Positions 1 through 12,661 of a DNA stretch of 64,000 bases are shown piece after piece (position 1 is the stretch's first letter; each line of letters begins with the position of its first letter). The DNA lies in the NCBI GenBank assembly GCA_023313575.1, contig JAJTTP010000020.1:434001-498000 (forward strand). Reading direction: 5' to 3'. This DNA is from Eutypella sp. D-1. Lineage: Eukaryota; Ascomycota; Sordariomycetes; Xylariales; Diatrypaceae. The translations under genes were made by a program, and so were the position numbers. The notes below the pieces were generated by a model. The model saw only the letters and a program-made list of their open reading frames with translations. It searched no databases and had not been told where the DNA came from.

Positions 1-1124
1 ACCGAGCGCGGCCTGCACAGACCCCGCCGTTCGGAAAGAATGGCGCGACCTCTCGGCGGACAAGAGGGAGTCGTACACGGACGCCGTCAAGTGTCTCGCG
101 GAGCGGCCTTCCAGGCTCAGCCTCAACACAACGCTATACGATGACTTCGCCTGGGTGCACAGCGAGCTCAATAGCCAAGGTAGGCAGGCTAGTTAGGGCA
201 ATCCCTGGATTTCTTCGAGGTGGCTAATGCGGTGGGGTGGGGGAAAATAGAGTTCACTTTGTCGCGAGCTTCTTACCTTGGCACCGCTACTTCGTGTACA
301 TATACGAGCAAGCGCTGCAGGATTGCGGCTACGCGGGCGTCGCGACGTAAGTTTTGACAAAAACGAAAGCCAATCTATCTCCCTACATCGCCATCCCCAG
401 CATCCCTTTCTCCATGACTTAGCACCCCTCCTCAGGTACTGGGACTGGACGCTTGACTCCTCCGACCCCGCTTCCTCCCCCTATCTGGTTCGCGACGAGT
501 GGGATCGGCGGGAACGGGGACGCGAGCAACGGGAACTGCATCCTCAACGGCCCGTTCCGGGACCTGCGCCCGAATTACGCCGACGGCCTGGGATATTACC
601 CGCACTGCGTCCGGCGCGCGCTCAACGACGACGGCGGCGGCGGCGGCGGCGGGGCGGGCCCGATGCGCGGCCGCGAGTACAACCCCGCCGTGCTCGCCGG
701 CACCCAGGCAATCCCCGATTACGACCGCTACCGCACGATGTTGGAGGGCGTGCCGCACGGCGCGATCCACAGCGCTGTCGCGGGCGACATGGCGCCGGGC
801 GCTTCGCCCAATGGTGCGTGCGTCTCTCCTAACTCCCACTTCCACTACCCATTCGCCCGCCCCAAACGCTAACGACACCCCCACCTTGGACGTTAGACCC
901 CCCTGTTCTTCCTGCATCTCACGCAGGTAGACCGGCTCTGGGACCTCTGGCAGCAAGCTGATCCGGGGAACCGGATGATGGCGTATGGCGGGGTGAAAGC
1001 GGTGGTGGGCGAGGACGCGGGCCGGACCGCCGCCCTCGACGACGTGATGTCTATGCTCGGGCTCGCGGCCGATATCCCCGCCCGCGACGTCATGGATGCT
1101 CGCGTGCTGTGTTATATGTATTGA
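1..1124 (+). pseudogene. Tyrosinase-like copper oxidase, 5' truncated by the window, probably broken
   Basis: The visible part matches the central domain of fungal tyrosinases, which oxidise phenols with a binuclear copper centre. Exons by splice signals: to 179, 253-346, 436-813, and 897-1124 (stop TGA 1122-1124). The CuA signature is intact (HFVASFLPWHR, then a Glu seven residues on), followed by YWDW; CuB begins with PHGAIH. Three things look wrong. The frame of YWDWTLD does not continue into IWFATSG unless one C is removed from the C5 run at 477-481. The splice 813/897 joins the final DPLFFLH frame only if one C is removed from the C6 run at 898-903. The DPLFFLHL motif has Leu (CTC, 918-920) where the family has the copper-binding His. 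Two homopolymer sequencing errors could explain the first two but not the third. A GGC repeat gives a Gly run near 629-652. Family call is firm; pseudogene status is inferred. Confidence 0.75.
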
Positions 1125-1496
1125 AAGTGCCGCGATATTTGTTGTTAGAGAGGGAATGCAGGGAGGGTCATTACTGCTTTGGTGTTTTGTTGAGGAGATG
1201 GGGGGTCTTGTGGTGTGGCTTTCGTGGGGGGGTTGAATAGAATGTAATATCGAAGACACCAGGACTCTACTATTTAACGCCATTCACCATCATTCTCGAT
1301 AGAGTACTTCCCTAGCTATATAAAGAGTGATTGGGGGATTCAACATGTTATGAAACGTCAGTTTGGTAAGATACCGTATCGAGTATTATTCTAGACTTGT
1401 ATAATGCACCCCCCCCCTCCCATCTCCAATTTTAACACTCCGGATGTCTCAAGTCCGTTGCTTGCTTCTTGCCAGAGCACCCCGGCCGCGGAACTC

Positions 1497-1520
1497 AAAA
1501 AAAAAAAAAAAAAAAAAAAA
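1497..1520. repeat. Poly-A tract, 24 bp
   Basis: Uninterrupted run of A in the intergenic region, about 370 bp downstream of the tyrosinase-like stop. It could be simple slippage or a retrotransposon tail, but no target-site duplication or adjoining element is visible. Confidence 0.9.
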
Positions 1521-1915
1521 CTACTACACGACGACAGCAAAAGCAAAGCAAAGCAAAGGCAAGCCTCGGTCTGCCCCATGTGATACTTTCCGCCCCTCTA
1601 CCACGGGAGGGATTTTTCTTTTGGAAACCCAACTTTCATTTTTCGAGGGAGGGGGGAAGGGGGGGCACCAGCGTCATATTCACCGGACACACCCCCTAAA
1701 AGGCGGCACTGTATAACCTATAGTCAATAATGTACATAATTGCTAAATCTAAAAAGAGTCTCAAATCAGGAACCAAAAAAAAAATCAAAACGCAAAAAAA
1801 TAAACAAACAAATAGAGGACATCCTGCCGCCCTACCAACGCTCGCTATAAAAAAAAAGACTGCGCCCCCTCCCGCCCCGCTCCTCTCCACTCACTCCCTC
1901 ACACACATCATCACA

Positions 1916-1940
1916 TGGGATGGGATGGGATGGGATGGGG
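1916..1940. repeat. TGGGA pentanucleotide microsatellite
   Basis: Four exact TGGGA units followed by one TGGGG. It lies in non-coding DNA between two convergent genes. Confidence 0.9.
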
Positions 1941-2433
1941 GAGGAGGCCCGCCATGATGACGAACGGCTGGCTGCCAACAAGTGCAACAAACAAAACAAA
2001 CGTTCCTCCCGTATGTATTTTTTTTACAAAGGGGGAGAGGGAGAAAGAAAAAAAAAAGGTCTTTCTTTTTTATATAATGCCCTGTCCACCACCGCTGGCC
2101 TCTACACAACCAAACCATCCACCCCCCCCCCCCTTCCTCCCTTCATCAGCCCCGTTCTTCGCTGTGTTGAAAACGTAAAAAAGGCATTGCCGTCGAAAAT
2201 TTTTGTGCGTGTGTATGTGTCGTTATCGCGTAATCACGTAAATACAAGAGTTTTCAGATCTCTCCTAACGTCGTCATGGTGTGGTCCGGGAGGAGAATTA
2301 CTTAGGGGAGAAAGCAAAACAAAAAACAAGAGATGGGTGGGTGGGCGCGTGGTCGTGGACATAGGTGTGCCCATCCCGTATCAAGTGACTGGCTATCCAC
2401 CCGTCCTAGAGCAACGCGCGACCACAGGCCCCC

Positions 2434-3762
2434 CTAAAATCCATTAAAGTAATGATCATACTGTTTCGCGAGCTCGTCGGTGTAGGGCTCGCGCTTGCCG
2501 TCGTCCTCGGGGTAGACGTCGAAGCACTGGGCGTCGCCGGGGAAGCGCACGTGGGGTTGTATCGGGGCGACGACGCGGCGGTGGAACAGGTCGTCCCAGT
2601 TGACGCCGTGGAAGAACGGGTGCGTCTTCACGGGCTGCGTCCCACCGCTGATGTTCCCCAGCCGCCGCGACCGGTCCACCGTGCACAGCGACCGGATGAT
2701 GTCCTGCGCGGGCTGCGAGATCACGGGCTCCGCTGGGAACAGCACTGGCTTCTCGACGATCCTGCGCGCGCCTTGGTCAGTGCTTCCGGTCACACGACGT
2801 ATTCAGGGAGGAGGGACGAGGGGCGTCATCAGGTCTTACTGTTTATAAATCTCGATGGGGTTCTGGTGCCAGAACGGGGGGTATCCGGTAAGGAATTCAT
2901 AGATCAGGATCCCCAGTGCCCACCAGTCGACCGCCGTTGTGTGGCCCTTGTTCTGGATCACCTCAGGCGCTAGGTACTCAGGCGTGCCGCATAGCGTGTA
3001 AGTTTCGACCGGCCGGTCGTTTCTGTGGCCAAGTCTTTTCGCAAAGCCGAAATCGACTATCTTCACGTGCCCCTGCGCGTCGAGCAACAGGTTCTCGGGC
3101 TTCAGGTCCCGATAAGCGACGCCGCCCTGGTTCTCGTGCAAGTACTCCAGTACTAGGACGATCTCGGCGGCGTAGAATTGGGCCCACTGTTCCGGGAAAC
3201 GGCGGTGTCTCCGCAAGTAGCTGAAAAGTTCACCGCCGGGGACATAATCGAGCAGCATATACAAAGAGTCGTGATCGGAGAAGGAGGCGATTAGTTCCGT
3301 GATGAAGGGGTAGCCGGCGACGTCACCGAGGATCTGCCGTTCGTGGCGCACATGATCAATCTGCTTGAGCTTGATGACCTCGGCCTTCCGGAGGATCTTG
3401 AGGGCGAACACCTTCGCCCGTTCCTCTTCCGTGCCGGAAGCGGGACGTACCAGACAGACCCGCGCAAATGTACCTATTACATTGCATAGTTATATGATAA
3501 TTAGTTTCTGTACATACCGAATATGCCACAAGTTTGTGGGGTCCGGGGTGGAGGAGGGAATTGGTATACCTGTTCCCAGCGTGCGTACTAGGTTGAAATC
3601 CTTGGGGCTGAGTTGTTGATGTCGCGGGGGTACTTTCTGGTGTTGTGAGCTGTCGGATGAAGTGGCGGCACCATTTTCTACGTTGCCGCAGGAATTCAGA
3701 TTATATTCCTGACCGACTCCTCCACCGGGAACCGGACTCGGTTGGGCGACGGTAGCGGCCAT
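2434..3762 (-). CDS. pkaC2: cAMP-dependent protein kinase catalytic subunit (PKA C2-type)
   Basis: AGC-family Ser/Thr kinase, 384 aa, the catalytic effector of cAMP signalling, held inactive in the cytosol by the regulatory subunit. Three exons: 3570-3762, 2840-3473 and 2434-2761; both introns are GT-AG and the total is a multiple of three. The first ATG (3760-3762) is the only good start. After a ~55-residue Ser/Gln-rich N-terminus come the glycine loop GTGTFARV (about 64-71), the Lys of FALK (about 90), YRDLKPEN (YRD instead of HRD, as in PKA), VDFGFAKR, the activation-loop TLCGTPEYLAPE, and an AGC tail ending in FNGF, the FxxF hydrophobic motif. The short N-terminus fits the second fungal catalytic subunit (PkaC2) better than the longer main one; that assignment is an inference. 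The upstream region is shared with the Rab-GAP gene, 3.5 kb away in divergent orientation. Confidence 0.93.
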
Positions 3763-6700
3763 GGCGAGGGGGTGTCTTGTCCTATGTTGCTTATCCTACA
3801 CCAGTCTTATATACCCAGGTATATAGGTATACGCAGTTGTCCTGGCGGGCGCGTCTCAGCGCAAGTTACCGACCTGTCTGGTTCATGAATCCAGAGGGAT
3901 TTCCTTCACAGGTGGGAGTTTTGGACGATGTCCATCGCCGTCCCAGACTATGGAACACACGCGCACAGCTTTTCCCTTTTCCTATGGGAGAATGCCTTGG
4001 GGAGAATGCCTGGTGCTCTTCGAAGCTACCTAGGTTACTCCGACGTGTATGATGTTAAGTGGCTTTGTGGTCTGGCCAGGTGGGAATACTGTTTCTTCTT
4101 CAAAGCCCAGCCCGCTTTGAAATGGAGAGGGTGGGTTAAGATCGAACGAATAGTTGCCAGGATAGATATATAACTACCTTAAGTATTATAAGTATCTTAA
4201 ACAGATACTCGCTATAAGTATATATAGATATATATATACCTAGGTAGTTATACTTTGTTTGTTTCCACGGTCGGTATGTGACTCCCGGGATGCACGTAGT
4301 CCGGGTGCTTGTTAGTCGGTGAGACACGGAGGGACGAATAAGAAGAGGGGAAGTCTAGTAAAAGAGGCCCGGGGATTTGTATAAGAGGATCCGTCCAAGT
4401 AGGTTAAGTACCTAGTAGGTACTAAGTAGACAGCTAGGTACTTCTTATGAGTTATACTCGAAGCAGGTAGGTAGGTTTCAAATAGCGGGTGAGGCAACCT
4501 GGAAGGCAGTAGAATAGTGGAATTGTAGTAAGTAACATAAACAATGTGGTAAACTGGATACTGGTGGTGATAATCCAAGATAGGAGTAGCGGTTATCCCA
4601 ATTGAGTTACAAGTGTAAGCATACAAGTAAGTTCAATGATAACCATTCCACAGGTGAGGGGGGAAGAAGAGAAAGGTTTGAAAACAACATTGATTGAATT
4701 TTGAAAAGAAAGAAAAGAAAAAAAGAGGTCATAACAGACACAGGCGGACCAATGCAGAGTTTAGTTAGTCCGTTTCAAGCTTCATTCCCAGAATCTCCCC
4801 CCAAATATTTTGCACAGGTCCCGAGACTCGATTTTCTCATGCTAAGATGCATACATACAGCAACCCGCAGCCTTATCGATTACCCGTCAGATGGGGCCCG
4901 ATGACGTTGTTTACTGCAGAGAGCAACGCAACCCGCCGTGGGTTGGCAGCGGGGAAAGAGCACCTGGGCACCGGGGGAGGCAAGCACCGTCTAGAACTAA
5001 GGAAAAAAATGTGTAGGTACTTAAATGGTCGGATAGATACTTGTAGGTACATTTTTTGTTGTAAGAGCTTATCTGGCCCATCATCTTGTTCATCTATAGA
5101 TCCATCCTTTGATCTGGTGAAGGCAGCTTAGATTCCATTTCTCATCAGCGTTGATTGGCAAAATTGGTAGGGATACTACAATATATAATGCAGATAGGCA
5201 TGTACCTAAAATTTCGAAGCATGCTCGATCATGCCATATGTAGATCGTTAACAGAACACCCGTGGACCTTGCTGCGCGTCCGGTCCCGAGTACAATAAGG
5301 TAGGCGTTTACAGTGTGGAGTTAAACGGAGGTAACATTTAGCTGCATGCGGACGAGGGGGGGGGGGGGGCGGACTGACAGAACTTTGAACGGTCGTTAGA
5401 AGTAGTCACATGTACCATGCAGTAGTTTCAAGGTCTCTTCCCGAATAAAATTTTAAGAAGCTCTAAAGTAAGCAAAGTCGATTTAAGCGTGGGCGGAACC
5501 CGCAGCTGAGCGAGCAGCTCATCATCCAGCTGATCGATCTGATCAGGTGTGGGAGGGACCGGCTGCTAGGTTATTTCATCAGTGGTAACACATCGACAAC
5601 CTCAACCTCGATTGTCGCACCCGACCGCAATGTACATAAGTAGGTGACTGGACTAAACCTAATATGAGCTTCGAGCAACGATCGCCGAATTCCGCACGTA
5701 TCTGGGCTGGCTGGGTAGATAGATACACTCAGGTCGGACAGATCTCGGCATGCTTATTTTTGGCACATAAGTCCGAACTATGCTCTATATTATGTCAACC
5801 ATATATCCCTTCCCCTGGCTCTCAAGAGTTCATCGGAGATATGGTAAATGATGGTTGCTACCATGAAGTTATTGGTTAATTAATAATCATCACTAGGGGC
5901 GTACTTGGATACCCAAGCAAAGTACCTTTAAAGAAACGGGACATATAATATCTCGGGGGTGAAGGAGGCATTATAAACCCAACACCGTTTGCAGATAATA
6001 ATTTTAGGTTAACTACAAGTACCTACATCTATAAGCACCTAGGTAGGATGATATCGTGGGAAATCAGTCCGCGTAGATACCTGGAATCCGGGGAAACCTA
6101 GACATCTTGAAGAAATCTCAGCCACAGGAACAAGAGCTTGCTTACAAGAGGGGTAGCTATGTGGCTGTGGCTGGGTCCTAAGCTGGGGCTGGAATGGAAC
6201 TTATCCAAGAAAGCCGCTAACCAGTCCGCTTGGTTGCCGTTTGCCGTTTTCCGTCTGCCGTCAGCCTCCGTCAGTCTGTCAGTCAACCTTACCTAACGTA
6301 CCTACAGGTAAAGTGTGACTATCAGCCCAGCCAGTAACAGTTGAGTGGAACCCCCTTGACAGGTGCCTAGGTACCTAGGTATGTACGGGGTGACCAATCC
6401 AGATGCGTTACAGGCTTACACGTACAGTACATGGGTTAATAGGCAGCCTTACATACATGGACATACAAGTGTATTGTACAAGTACTTTTTGCTCCTGAAG
6501 AGCTCTAACTACCAGTACCTAGCATTCAGTTGTCGTCTCACCCTTCAACCACGAAACCGCCATACCAGAGTACCTAGACCATAAACCTACCACTGCCGCC
6601 TACCTAACCTACATCTGAGTATCAGCCAACTACTCTAAGTGGACGAATCGCAGCTTATCTCCTGGTAACTAACTACCTTCCACCTTCCCTTACATCTTCA

Positions 6701-7260
6701 AAGTTTCCGTCTTTTCTCTCTCAACTTTACAATTCATGATTTACAAATCGACTTAAACCTCCTTTCTCTTCATCTTATTACACACGGAGACACACACACG
6801 ACAAAACAAACCGAGAACGAGGAACTCCTAAACTTCCGAGTCTAACATCATCAAAGGAAAGGGAAATCGAAAAACAGCAGATCATATATATATAATCATA
6901 CAATCCATATAACCATATAACAATACAACAACGACGACAACAACGATAGCAACGACCACGACCATTGATCGATATTAATCGAATCATCTCATTCTCTCCG
7001 ATCTTCCGTGCCATCCCCCCAAATCATCCCCCCACGAAATACGTCCGATATCCCGAAACGTCCGCTATCCACGCACTACACTTCCGTCTTACGCTCTACG
7101 CTTTAACTACGTCCTACGTCCTACATCCTACGCCCTCCTCCGTACTCCGTACTTCGTACTCCCGTGCTGTGTAATCCGTTTCTTCCGATACCCGATATGA
7201 ATTGAACAGTAAACTCTTTGGGCTGGATTTCCCAAAGTCCCGACTCACTCCCCCCCAACC
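3763..7260. other. Long divergent intergenic/promoter region between PKA and Rab-GAP genes
   Basis: No convincing gene. It must contain the 5' regions of both flanking genes. Visible structure: an AT-rich part (about 4140-4260) and several AGGTACCTAGGTA-like palindromes (for example 4235-4250, 6040-6055 and 6360-6382). A C/T-rich stretch with loosely repeated TACGTCC/CGTACT units (about 7085-7165) lies just upstream of the Rab-GAP start and probably belongs to its 5' UTR. A run of 13 G is at about 5357-5369. Open frames here (for example 5664-5879) lack any family resemblance. Confidence 0.6.
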
Positions 7261-10200
7261 ATGTTTAACAACTTCACTAGCCTCGTGCAAAAGGCACAGT
7301 CAGCTGCTCAGCAGCTGATTGATCCTATGCAGGGGTTGAATCTCACCAACTCCGACAGAAACCCTTCCAAACAAACCCTATTTCAGAATCAGTTCCGCCT
7401 CCCCAGCACTCAAACTCCGCTCTACGAGATTCTTGCCGAATTGACCATTCCTCCCTCCAACGTTACCCAGGGAGATAAGGACCGGGATAGGGGTTGGCAC
7501 TACTCCGGTAGATTACACCTTTCCGAGGCTTTCCTGTGTTTCTCGACCACCCCTTCGAGCTTTGCCAGCACTGCCAGCACCGCCACATCCTCCGCCTTCA
7601 CCGGCCAGACACACGGCGCCGGTCCCAGTGGCAATGGATTCACATTTCCTCTTTGTGCCATCCGGAGGGTCGAGCGTCTCAATAGCCAGAATTTTCAAGT
7701 CAGGCTACCCGCATATTCTATCTACACTATCCTTTTAAACCTGAATGTTAGGCTGACATGAGATACCTGTAGTTTGCCCTCGCCATCACCACATGGAATG
7801 GTATAACCCAGGAGATGGCCAAAGACAAAGACGCCAAAGACAAGAAAGACTTTAGGGAGCAGAGGATCACTATACACATTGCCGGCACTCGTCCGGCATG
7901 TGAGCGATTCTGCGATGGTCTTAAGAAAGGGTTACGAGGGGCGGTGGGCAACGTTGGCAGGCTCAAGAAGGTTGTCGCCGAGTGCTACTCCGAATACTTA
8001 TTACGACCCGAAGATAAGAAGAACGATGATCCCCCCGATGCCGGCCTCGGCATGTCTTTCAAATACCCTGGCGATCCGAAGAAACTAAGGGACCGGGCCA
8101 AAATGCGCCTGTGGGCCGAATATCTCCGCGACAACGGCCGCAACGCCACGCTGATCCGCCAACCAACATTCCATAAACTAATTCGTGTCGGTTTACCCAA
8201 CCGTCTCAGGGGAGAGATCTGGGAATTAACGTCTGGCTCCTTGTTCCTGAGGCTAGAGAACCCGACGCTGTATACTGACACCCTGGCGAAAAATTCCGGC
8301 AAAGAATCCCTGGCAATCGACGAGATAGAAAAGGACCTGAATCGCAGTCTTCCGGAGTATCCTGGCTTCCAGAGTGAGGATGGGATCGGGCGGCTCCGGC
8401 GGGTCCTGACTGCTTACAGCTGGGTTAATCCCGAGGTTGGCTATTGTCAAGCCATGAACATTGTCGTGGCCGCTCTCTTGATCTACATGTCCGAAGCCCA
8501 GGCCTTCTTCCTGCTCTCGGCACTCTGTGACAGACTCGTCCCGGGCTACTATTCGAGTACTATGTATGGCACCCTCCTAGACCAGAAAGTCTTCGAGTCC
8601 CTGGTGGAGAAGACCATGCCCATATTATGGGAGCATCTCGTCAAGAGTGATGTACAACTGTCAGTGGTTTCCCTGCCATGGTTCTTGTCTCTATATATCA
8701 ACTCTATGCCGTTGGTCTTCGCCTTTCGAGTCTTGGACGTCTTCTTCGTCGAGGGTCCCAAGGTTCTCTTCCAAGTTGGGCTGGCGATTTTACGGATCAA
8801 CGGCGAAGAGCTGCTCGATGCAGCGGATGACGGTGCATTCATATCGGTGTTAAAGTCGTATTTCTCGCGCCTCGACGAGTCCGCACATCCTAAATCAGAG
8901 AACCCAAAGCTACGGGCAATCAATAAGTTCCAGGAGCTCATGGTTGTTGCATTCAAGGAGTTTTCGAATATCACGCATGCCGCGATCCAAGACCTACGGT
9001 TGAAGAACAAGGATGCGGTTCTTAATAACATTGAGAATTTCGCCAAACGTACTGCCATCCGGAACCTTGGCCCGGATAGTAAGCTGTTGAGTGCTGAGGA
9101 GCTTAGCGCCATCTACGATCGATTCTATGGAAAGCTATACGAGCGGCAACAACGGGACAGTATCATACAAGAGGACCAGCTCCGCCGGGCCAAGGCGAAC
9201 AGACACAGGGCTTCCGAAGCTTTCTCGGAACAACGCGATCACAATGTGGAGAAAGGCCGAGTTGGACTAGGACCCAGCACTAGCCTAATGGACTATGATG
9301 CTTTTCGAGAGTTTCTCGCGGGTATGTCCAAATGGGCCATTTCGGACGCGCCAGCCTCCACTCGTCGCGATCAAGCCGCGAGTAACCCGAACAACTCTTA
9401 TTTTGGTAGCTTTAGACGGTCAGATCCCAATCTGCTCTCTCCGTGGGGCAGCGGCCCAGAGCCAGCCGACCACGAGTTCATGCAGAGGATATTCCGCCGA
9501 TGGGACGTAGACTCCAGCTCGACACTAACCTTGCAAAATGTCGTTACTGGATTGGCGCAAATCAAGGGCAAACGCGATATCATGGGTACCATCACGTATT
9601 TCTTTGAGCTCTATGACGACGACGGAGATGGTAAAGTGGATCGCGAAGGTATTCTTCGGATGTCCGAGGCGTTACTTTTCCTCTCCCGCCGCGGCCTTGA
9701 AGGGACACTAAACAACTCGAACTCTAACCTATCCCTAAACGATGGGGCAGGGGATTCCGATCCCGGCTCTACGAGTCCACCTATCGGCGGCACGATTAAT
9801 GAACGATTCCTCGGTAGCGTGAGCGCTTTTATCAGGCGGTGCTTCGAGTATGCCGATCCGGACCACCCGAGCAACCAAGATTCCTCAACACGATTAGTTG
9901 AGGTAGAGCAAAACGAGTCTCCGAACGACAGTGAGATTGCGGATCCAAACACGTTTGCAATCGGCGACGATGATGAAGACGAAGGCGAAGGTGATCTACT
10001 CGATCTCGAAGGCCCACCAGGGAGCCCCAAGATCGCCCCGGATGACTCTATACCACCGGCTACGGGCAAGCCCGGTCACGAGAACAAACGGTCCGTGTCC
10101 AAAGCACAATCCGAGAAAGCCAACGTCGCCCTCGACCCCGCGAACCCGTTGCATATCACCCTGCCGACTTTCCGCATGGTAGTCCTCGCCGACGAACTGC

Positions 10201-10778
10201 TCGAGCAGTTCTTCGAGTCCTCCTTCCCCGCCTCGCTACACCTTACCGACGGCCTGGCCACCAGCCAAACCCCCTCGCTGACGACGTTCTCGAGCCTGAG
10301 CCTCGGCCGTGCCGCCATCTCCCCCGTGGCGGCCGGCGTATCGGCGGCCGGTCCCGCGGGCGCCGGCCGCAGCCTCCGCGGCGTCCTCGACAATATCGTC
10401 ACCGACGCGTCGCGCGTCGCGGCCGAGGTCCGCCGCCGCATGGAGGAGGCGCAGCGCGAACTCGAGAAGAACGCTTTGCCGGGGCAGAAAGACGACGATG
10501 ATGACGAAGACGACGACGGGGCCCAGGGGGGCCGCGTCCTCGCCGGTGGCGCGTACGCCGGCGACGCCGAGCGTCGCAGCGTGAGGTCTTCTGACCGCGA
10601 CCTCCTGGACGGCGCGGACGCCGAGGCCGGCGCCGCTGCTAAGGGTCAGGAACCGGGCAATTCCGGACACCACCAGTCTCTTCTCGATATGGACGATGGC
10701 CAAGCTGGGTCCGGGACGGCGGCGGCGCCGGCGACGACGTCTGTGCCGACGCAGAGGATCGTGGAGTTTGATGGTTGA
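7261..10778 (+). CDS. TBC-domain Rab GTPase-activating protein with EF-hand (Gyp2/Mdr1-like)
   Basis: 1147 aa from two exons, 7261-7698 and 7773-10778, joined by a 74-bp GT-AG intron in phase 0. TBC proteins speed GTP hydrolysis by Rab GTPases on membranes. The N-terminal ~270 residues, with GWHYSGRLHLSEAFLCF and a WNGI segment, resemble the GRAM-type region of this family. The TBC domain (about 283-495) begins VGLPNRLRGEIWEL and has both catalytic fingers: the Arg of IEKDLNR (about 328) and the Gln of GYCQ (about 368), so it should be active. An EF-hand-like region near 740-775 has the loop DDDGDGKVDREG, where the last, usually acidic position is Gly. The tail is long, acidic and low-complexity (runs of Asp/Glu near residues 860 and 1050) and ends in a short Ala/Thr-rich stretch. 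GC content rises strongly over the last 600 bp. Confidence 0.93.
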
Positions 10779-12661
10779 GATGAGGAGCGGAGCGGAGGAG
10801 CAGAGGCAGAGAGATATTTGGTTGGGATAGTTAGGTAGTGTAGTGTAGTGTTGTAGTGTCCCCAATCAAAGTTAGAAGAAGTAAGCCAAACAAGCGAGCG
10901 AGCGGGCGGGCGAAATAAGACAGACAGATAGACAGCAGACGGAACCTGTAGGGCGGGCAGGGCAGGGTAGGGCAGGGTAGGGCGGGCTATAGGCTATAGG
11001 CTATGTGTATGGGGGGCGGGAAGGTTAGGGGAGTTAAATTAAGTCTAGGCGTGAGCGCACTTCCTTGTATCTTCCGTTTCTTCATTATACCCCCCCCCCC
11101 CCAACACTTATTACCTCCCCTTCCCTCCCCTCTCCTCCTATCGTTAACGCATCCCGTCCTTGCCTGTGGGAGATCACGCTAGGGCTGGCTGTCATGGAGA
11201 GGGAATCTCTGGGGATGGGGTTTGGGAGAGGGATATCAAGGCAGAAGGACGGGAAACGGATGGGATGGGATGGGGTGGATGGGTGGGTGGGACGGGCGCG
11301 TATGGGTTTGGTTTTTTGGTTTGGTTCGGTTTGATGGGTTTGGTTGGTGTTTCGTCCTCGATAACGTATTTATATACTTATATACTTTACAATACATAGG
11401 TGACTACGAGCTATTTTACTTAGTAGTTGGTTTTTGGTTTTTTTTTTAGGTTTTAGTCCCTTTCGTCTATCTGTCTGTCTCTGTCTGTCTGTTGTATTCT
11501 TCTATCTCTGTGTATTGGTTTATATCCATATATCTACCTATCTATCTACCTGTTTATGTCTATCCCATCTAGCCCCTTTTCGTCTATATAACCAGCCGGC
11601 CGGTCAGTTAGTTAGTTAGTTAGCCAGCTAGGGCTTTAAAGTCTTATATTGCGTCTTTTATTTTCTCTTTTATATCCCCCCCCCCCCCCCCACTGCTGCA
11701 ACTCCTTATTTTTCACTTTCTCTTCTTCTTTTTAATGGGTTATGGGCTTACTGCGAGCTAAGTACCTACCTAGGCATCTACTGCTCGAGTAGACATGAGC
11801 TGAAGTAGGCTTACTATCATAACGCGATGGATCAGAGTTAGCTACTGGTTGAAGCCAGCAATCTGGTCTCTGGGCATATAATCAAGGGCCAACGGCTCTG
11901 GAGCGTGACCTCCCTATCCAATCACAAATGCAAGTTATAAAGCTGAGACTTGCACGACTTTTCTTCATACAGCGCGAAGTCCTAAATGAAAACGAAGGAT
12001 CATCGTGTCTGTTTTCTTTACTGGGAATTAGATGCTACGATTCCTAAATAGGAAAGCTAACTTCATAAGGAGCATGTGACTCGTATATACATAGTAGTTT
12101 ATTTTGGAAGCGCCTTGCCAGGCCATGGGGCTGTCAGGGCCATAGGGCTGTGTGGATCGAGTCTATGCAAAGCGGTAATAGGAAAGAGGTGGATGGTTAT
12201 CACCAGTAGTGCGGTAGCAATACCTGTTAGAAGTAGATGCGTAGCAGAGGTCAGATAATAAGAGAGAATCAGGTCAGATAGCCAGGCACACAGTCAGTCG
12301 CATTCGGACGCTTAGTTATTGTATAGTATATTGACCTCTCGCTTCAGTCCCAATGACTAACTAAAAAATCACAAACATGTATAGTACCGGCGAATCCCGG
12401 ACGCGGACGAAATCAGTCCTCTCTCTCTCGCTAATACACGGAACCGGAACAGACCTTCCCTCATGCCCCCTCCGTCGTGTTCTCCCTTGCGCTCTCCAGA
12501 ATATTCTCTGGGTTTCCATCGGTTACTCTAATTCCCAGCTTCTAATATTAAACCGAACCCGCTCCTCAATGATGCATGCGTACCACGATCCCATCTCCAT
12601 ATACCACCGGGAAGATATTAGTTAAGTAGGCGCTTATGACCACCTCCCGTCTGCAGCAGGT
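10779..12661. other. Intergenic region between convergent genes
   Basis: No gene seen. Likely 3' UTRs of the Rab-GAP (+) and the RING gene (-) are included. It holds simple repeats: AGCGAGCGAGCGGGCGGGCG near 10893, a GGGCAGGGTA repeat near 10955-10985, CTGT/CTAT repeats at 11465-11560, GTTAGTTAGTTAG near 11608, and a run of 16 C at 11676-11691. Small open frames contain no known domain. Confidence 0.65.

Larger units (their letters stand above)
1125..2433. other. Intergenic region between convergent 3' ends, low-complexity rich
   Basis: No gene is seen. The stretch lies between the ends of the tyrosinase-like gene (+) and the kinase gene (-). It holds a run of 24 A (1497-1520), several shorter A, C and T runs, a CAAAG repeat near 1538-1558, and a TGGGA tandem (1916-1940). 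Open frames here are made of homopolymer translations and have no recognisable domain. Confidence 0.7.

Noticed and set aside
432..1283. 283-codon minus-strand frame over the tyrosinase-like gene
   Set aside because: Antisense to sequence with clear tyrosinase motifs; the protein is His/Arg/Ala-rich noise from GC-rich DNA.
10236..10865. 209-codon minus-strand frame over the end of the Rab-GAP
   Set aside because: Antisense shadow in GC-rich low-complexity coding DNA; long poly-Arg and no domain.
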